Assembly (NCBI RefSeq): GCF_000739655.1 | Contig: NZ_BATR01000114.1 | Location: forward strand, 122,176-186,175 | Length of the DNA: 64,000 nt | Direction: 5' to 3' | Origin: Verrucomicrobium sp. BvORR106 | GTDB taxonomy: Bacteria > Verrucomicrobiota > Verrucomicrobiia > Verrucomicrobiales > Verrucomicrobiaceae | Shown: piece by piece, positions 61,201-64,000 of the stretch | Layout: each line of letters begins with the position of its first letter | Numbering within the stretch: position 1 is the stretch's first letter | Position numbers and translations under genes: made by a program | Notes under the pieces: model-generated | What the model saw: only the letters and a program-made list of their open reading frames with translations | Told to the model about the DNA's origin: nothing | Database searches by the model: none

Positions 61201-62252
61201 ACATAGAAATCACTGCCGAAGGCCTGGAACACCGTGCTCAGGCTGGTGGCCGCAGGATGGCCGGGATAGCGGCTGAACTCATTCTGCGCCGGCACGCGGG
61301 CGGCGTAGTCCTTGTCCGTCTGGTTCGTGGAAACAGGGATCTGCCACTCACTGCCTTCACTGGCGGTGTTGATGTTGATCTTGTTGCTGTCATCGTCCGT
61401 CCAGAAGGCCACGCGTCCGACGATCGGGTTGGCCTTGGTAGGGGAGGCGGTGCCACCTGCACCCGTGCCTGCAGTGAAAGTCGCCTTCGTGGCGTCTGCG
61501 GAGGTGGGGGTCACCAGCGTGCCGTCCTGCAGCACATACATCCAGCGCACCGGCATGGGCACCCGTGCAGCCAGGTCGATCCGGGTGGTGGCCTTCACGG
61601 TGCCTGCCACGGTGGCAGTGCCAGTGGGAGCGCCTGAGCCGCCGCTCGCATAGTAGTCGAAGCCGTCAATCGCATAGCCAGACGGGCCAGGGGCTGCGGC
61701 CCGGGGATCCAGAATGGGGAACTTGAAAGCAGGCGTCTTGCCGGGCACAGGCACGGGCTCATTAAGGTCCGTGAACATCCCGGGCTTGGTATTCCAGGTG
61801 GCAAGATCATCCGTGTCTTCCCGGAGGGCTGCGGCCGCCTCAGTCGGGTTCATGCCGCTGGCGGTGGACGTGGCACCGGATTTGGTCACCACGAGTTTGT
61901 CATCCGAGTAGAGCTTGTAGAGACCCACGGCCTTCCCGCGGAAGTTGGAGATGTCGGGCTCCACACCGTACACGCGGATCATGCCGGGCTGGGAGGACCA
62001 GGTTTTGAAAGCGGTCTCCGTCCCCACTGGGGCGAGGTTCTCCGTGGCCTTGCGCAGCTGGGAGACTACCAGGTTCACTGGCACGTCCGTGAGGTTACGC
62101 ACCTCCACGCTCTCTGCGAAGCTGGTGGAAGACTTGGATTCCGTCTGCACCATCGAAAAGAAGGCAAGGACGAGCGTGACGAGGATGGTGAGGATGCTCA
62201 GTACAATGACGAGCGCGGCACCCTGATTTTGTTGTTGGGGGGACTTTCTCAT
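58266..62252 (-). CDS. Verru_Chthon cassette protein A (very large, GspK-like)
   Basis: A 1328-aa protein. It begins MRKSPQQQNQGAALVIVLSI with a single membrane helix (LTILVTLVLAFFSMVQTES) like the GspK-type minor pseudopilin, which lacks Glu+5. The rest is a very long exported region with Verru_Chthon cassette A features: GRVAFWTDDDSNKININTAS, PAQNEFSRYPGHPAATSLST, IAVAFGSLPTGMNISAPAGV-like segments and DLFWMPITEPYAISEPLSTA. The C-terminus is FYRIRIIQRKQFTP. GspK is about 330 aa, so this is roughly four times larger. First gene of the operon; its promoter must lie in 62253-62792. The GspK comparison is inference from N-terminus, order and NxN-type motifs. Confidence 0.88.
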   Translation of the reverse strand: MRKSPQQQNQGAALVIVLSILTILVTLVLAFFSMVQTESKSSTSFAESVEVRNLTDVPVNLVVSQLRKATENLAPVGTETAFKTWSSQPGMIRVYGVEPDISNFRGKAVGLYKLYSDDKLVVTKSGATSTASGMNPTEAAAALREDTDDLATWNTKPGMFTDLNEPVPVPGKTPAFKFPILDPRAAAPGPSGYAIDGFDYYASGGSGAPTGTATVAGTVKATTRIDLAARVPMPVRWMYVLQDGTLVTPTSADATKATFTAGTGAGGTASPTKANPIVGRVAFWTDDDSNKININTASEGSEWQIPVSTNQTDKDYAARVPAQNEFSRYPGHPAATSLSTVFQAFGSDFYVDPAFTPNTAVYARLHKLSPRTPWGGTMAGTTTPGSATTGLPAKQERLYASVEEMFFDPARQQNLTGLDASSLELGKFFLTAHSRAPELNLFGKPRISLWPQSKDPAQRNPKDKLLAFMSETTGTTDRQWYWVREKNFTSGDPGSSQDPRADYPGTMRNDAMFHSYYRALTGGIGGATGLEAQPPPGFGVKSMKQKYGERERDQIGAGAFDLLRWGINSYSSVSAGGWPTYTYLPDRIDGNKGQSSAVPMDIRESTTVVARGYGRWPTITEVAIVFMRIKGTGANAKDRIQPYILMEPFVPTSGPASMTANIIYRIQGMDGFKAKVGTGADQSLGFAGTMDNLCNVTEGTFGELACGNTPFTGMGNLLAAGSSAKVPTPGASGGGVGVYPFVGQSFEIPDGAADFTFTGGAFTIKTYPGWTGAVDDNKLVQTINMTFPTTPVKFKLPRLNATYPTLDSRFNKDGGRYEPRLICDGDIVRSVEADVNAPPKGDLRLYSGMKVVPANWFNVHRDYADINAERRQFLRTDLTASNGQFGPNAGALPAAENWGEQSGRQSNHNTAGTLVKGFVYSRGCPPAVPRGLDGAYLTTTASNQAPGDWDNGVGIIADGPYIRKPDEGNASGSPYMSRHHFDKETGVTYSPSRQIASAVAFGSLPTGMNISAPAGVKPWQTLLFCPNPASRSSDPNVEPSASDHPGFGAPRDHLMLDLFWMPITEPYAISEPLSTAGKINMNYQMAPFTHIERTTGIRAVLKSTRLTAISPSSAGGKGTGVTTTSSGSGAYNKSGSAVYKQTDASTTHTNELRYAVNSTATLQGFRNRFNTGDIFHSASEICEIFLVPQRLSGKTYASDAAVPPTNYNEMTKWWNGNLGDVDAMELTGDNSREEPYNHIYPRLTTKSNTFTVHYRVQTLRKARSAEPTEWVEGRDSVASEYRGSTIMERYLDPNESQVAAAMIGAGSFKFSWDTFYRIRIIQRKQFTP

Positions 62253-62792
62253 GCGGCGGAGTCGGTCGTGATATTTGTATCATTCTATTGGAAGTTCGTA
62301 CCGGATGGCAATTACGGATCTGCCAATACAATGTGTGTACTCCGTTAGTAGGGAGCCACTTATGCGCCGGATCAGCCTGTGGCGGGGCTTGGCGCGTTTT
62401 TTGCGGTTTCAGACGTGCTAATGGCACCCTGATATCCGTTACGGCGGCTGATTTATCCCAATATCAGGCCGTGGACTACCATATTCAAAGGTCCTGCTTA
62501 CTCGCCATCGAGCCACCGGAGACGCCTCTATCAGATAAACTCTGCTTTTGGGCGATATCGGAATGTAAATTCCGATTTATTGATGGTGCTCGGAGAAAAA
62601 CTAGCGGGGAATCGACGATATGCCCTCACTGGCTAAACGCTGCGGGCGAACGAATCTTAGCACAGCTTGAAAAATTTCATGTGTTTTTTTTGGGGCGCGA
62701 TGTGGATTTGGAATATGCCGAGAACGAAAACATGCGGATCGCAGCGTCACGGAAGGCTTGACGCGTGTTTTTGTGCCGTCGAAAACTTTGGC
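62253..62792. other. Divergent spacer with a hairpin
   Basis: A 540-bp spacer between cassette A and the HEAT-like gene, less G+C rich than the flanks. It contains the perfect hairpin ATCGGAAT-GTAA-ATTCCGAT (62557-62576), which may be an operator or attenuator. An open frame at 62288-62761 has no family-like sequence, so I do not call it. Promoters for both flanking genes should lie here but cannot be fixed. Confidence 0.45.
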
Positions 62793-64000
62793 ATGATTGG
62801 TAAAAGGCCCGTGTTTTTTACGCTGTTGGTAATGGGAGCCCTTTTTTGGGGTGAATTGGGCGCAAAACCGTTGGGCCCGGTTCCGGTCGGAGCCGTGGCC
62901 AATTTGCAGTTCCATAAGGCCCCCGAATTCGTCTTGGGGGAGGCCATTGAACTGACCTTCGTGCTGCGAAACGGGGGACCTCTGCCGCTGAAGGCTCAAA
63001 CAGGCGGGGACTACCGGGCCACGGGGTTTCCCACCCGGTACAAGTTTGATGTCGTCGATGACGCCGGATTGAAGGCAGAGCCCACGGTGTGGTTCGACAT
63101 GGGAGGGATCATCGGGGCACCCCATGAGGTGGAGCCGCTCCGGGAATACCGGGAGCAGCTGGTCCTGCAGAACTATGTGAGGATCGATCACCCAGGGGAA
63201 TACTTGGTCAAGGTGCATCACGACTTCGGCTGGAAGGCGACGCCGGAACGGCCGTATCCGGTGGCGGAAGCCCGGATCAAAGTGGTGCTGCCCTCTGCCG
63301 AGGAGGCAGGCAGGCGGGTGCAGGCACTGGCGAGAAAGAATGATCACCTCCAGTCCTCCCAGCTGGGCCAGTACTGGAACAGCCCGCCCTTTGTCCTGAT
63401 GATCCACCCCATTTACCTCCCAGCGCTGGAGCAGGCCGCCGCCGGGGGCTGTCTTCAGGCGTTCGAGGGCATTCATCGCATTCGCAATACCGATGCGACC
63501 CGGGCTCTGGCGCGGCTGCTGGAGAGTGACCAGCCAGAGGTGGCAAGTGCCGCGGCGCTCTTCCTTGCCAAGCGCCTGCCGGTGCCGAACTGGAAGGAAC
63601 GCCCGCTCCGGACCCTTCAGGGCTTCACCACGCCCGGTGGGGAGCAGGAGCTGTATGAGCATCGCTATTGGGTCCCGGAGCTGGATGTGACGGTGACCAA
63701 GACGGCGCGGAAGATGATCACTCGGTCAGAGCCAGATGCCGTGGGGCGGGCGGCGCACCTGCTGGGCAGGCTGGGGAGGTGGCGGATGCGGAGTTGGTGA
63801 TCCAGGCACTGGATCGCACTGTCCGGACCACCAAGGATCGCACAGATCCCAAGGGCGAGATCTTTCTCGCGGCTGCTCCAGGGCCCGCCTTGCTCAGTGC
63901 TCTGGAAGACATCCAGATCCGCGGCTGGAAGTTCGACTTCTCTGAAGGCGGCGATCCACCCGCGCCAGGGAGGTTGTGGGCTGGCCTCTGGCTGATGGCG
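62793..64000 (+). pseudogene. Secreted HEAT-like repeat protein, frameshifted and cut by the window end
   Basis: Starts MIGKRPVFFTLLVMGALFWG, a signal peptide ending near LGAKP. Residues about 20-160 form a beta sandwich (APEFVLGEAIELTFVLRNGG), followed by alpha-helical repeats (GCLQAFEGIHRIRNTDATRA, LLESDQPEVASAAALFLAKR) of HEAT type. The frame closes at 63800 in GRLGRWRMRSW-stop. Adding one G to the run at 63773-63776 restores GEVADAELVIQALDRTVRTT and an open frame to the end of the window (GEIFLAAAPGPALLSALEDI). So this is a frameshifted or mis-sequenced gene whose C-terminus lies outside. The function is unknown. Confidence 0.75.

Noticed and set aside
59313..61637. 774-codon open frame on the plus strand opposite Verru_Chthon cassette A
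   Set aside because: It lies wholly antisense to a gene with clear family features. Its Gly/Ala/Val/Arg-rich translation and lack of domain motifs are what third-position G+C bias produces.
62288..62761. 157-codon plus-strand frame between cassette A and the HEAT-like gene
   Set aside because: No signal, domain or compositional feature supports it, and a perfect hairpin lies inside. More likely a divergent promoter region.

Overview
The window comes from a Gram-negative member of the Verrucomicrobiota, most likely the Verrucomicrobium/Roseimicrobium/Prosthecobacter group. The clearest marker is a complete four-gene Verru_Chthon cassette (A-B-C-D, 55797-62252), a family set known from Verrucomicrobium spinosum and Chthoniobacter. 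LptD and LpxA show that it makes an LPS outer membrane. Coding DNA is G+C rich, Shine-Dalgarno sequences are weak, and the spacers are full of dispersed repeats. I see no rRNA, CRISPR array, transposase or phage gene; there is one tRNA.

Layout. 1-2700 (minus): partial S4-domain gene, rsmB and ugd. 3056-5515: lptD with its terminator. 5768-17471: a scattered transglutaminase locus with four transglutaminase-like proteins, one fused to DUF2126, and a circularly permuted ATP-grasp/alpha-E fusion, interrupted by lpxA, aqpZ and radC. 17512-26029: housekeeping metabolism (polyprenyl synthase, TPR membrane protein, cysK, pterin dehydratase, a DD-peptidase homologue without its catalytic serine, PFK, and an Lrp/AsnC regulator coupled to an aminotransferase). 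26073-26824: a CPBP/CAAX protease reading frame broken at a G tract. 27836-36283 (minus): a signalling island of three histidine-kinase proteins and a receiver-methyltransferase fusion; its gene order recalls the Ralstonia phcB-phcS-phcR quorum-sensing operon. 36464-46914: nadE, a TPR-redoxin protein, a glycogen-synthase-like GT4, a beta-CASP nuclease, a sugar isomerase, tRNA-Met and a secreted hypothetical protein.

46915-49286 is a 2.4 kb gene-free block. It has imperfect terminal inverted repeats and holds four tandem copies of a long hairpin whose arms change together between copies (six compensatory pairs). 49287-55079 holds a convergent NarL-type two-component pair, whose kinase has a predicted OB-fold-like sensor region, and a large secreted SGNH-like protein. 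55797-62252 is the Verru_Chthon cassette, which resembles an oversized minor-pseudopilin set. The window ends in a secreted HEAT-like gene that is also frameshifted at a G run.

The best leads are (1) the phc-like signalling module, (2) the covarying hairpin repeats and the terminal-inverted-repeat elements around them, (3) the serine-less DD-peptidase homologue, and (4) the expanded transglutaminase/ATP-grasp/alpha-E locus. Functions come from motif reading only; no database search was run.
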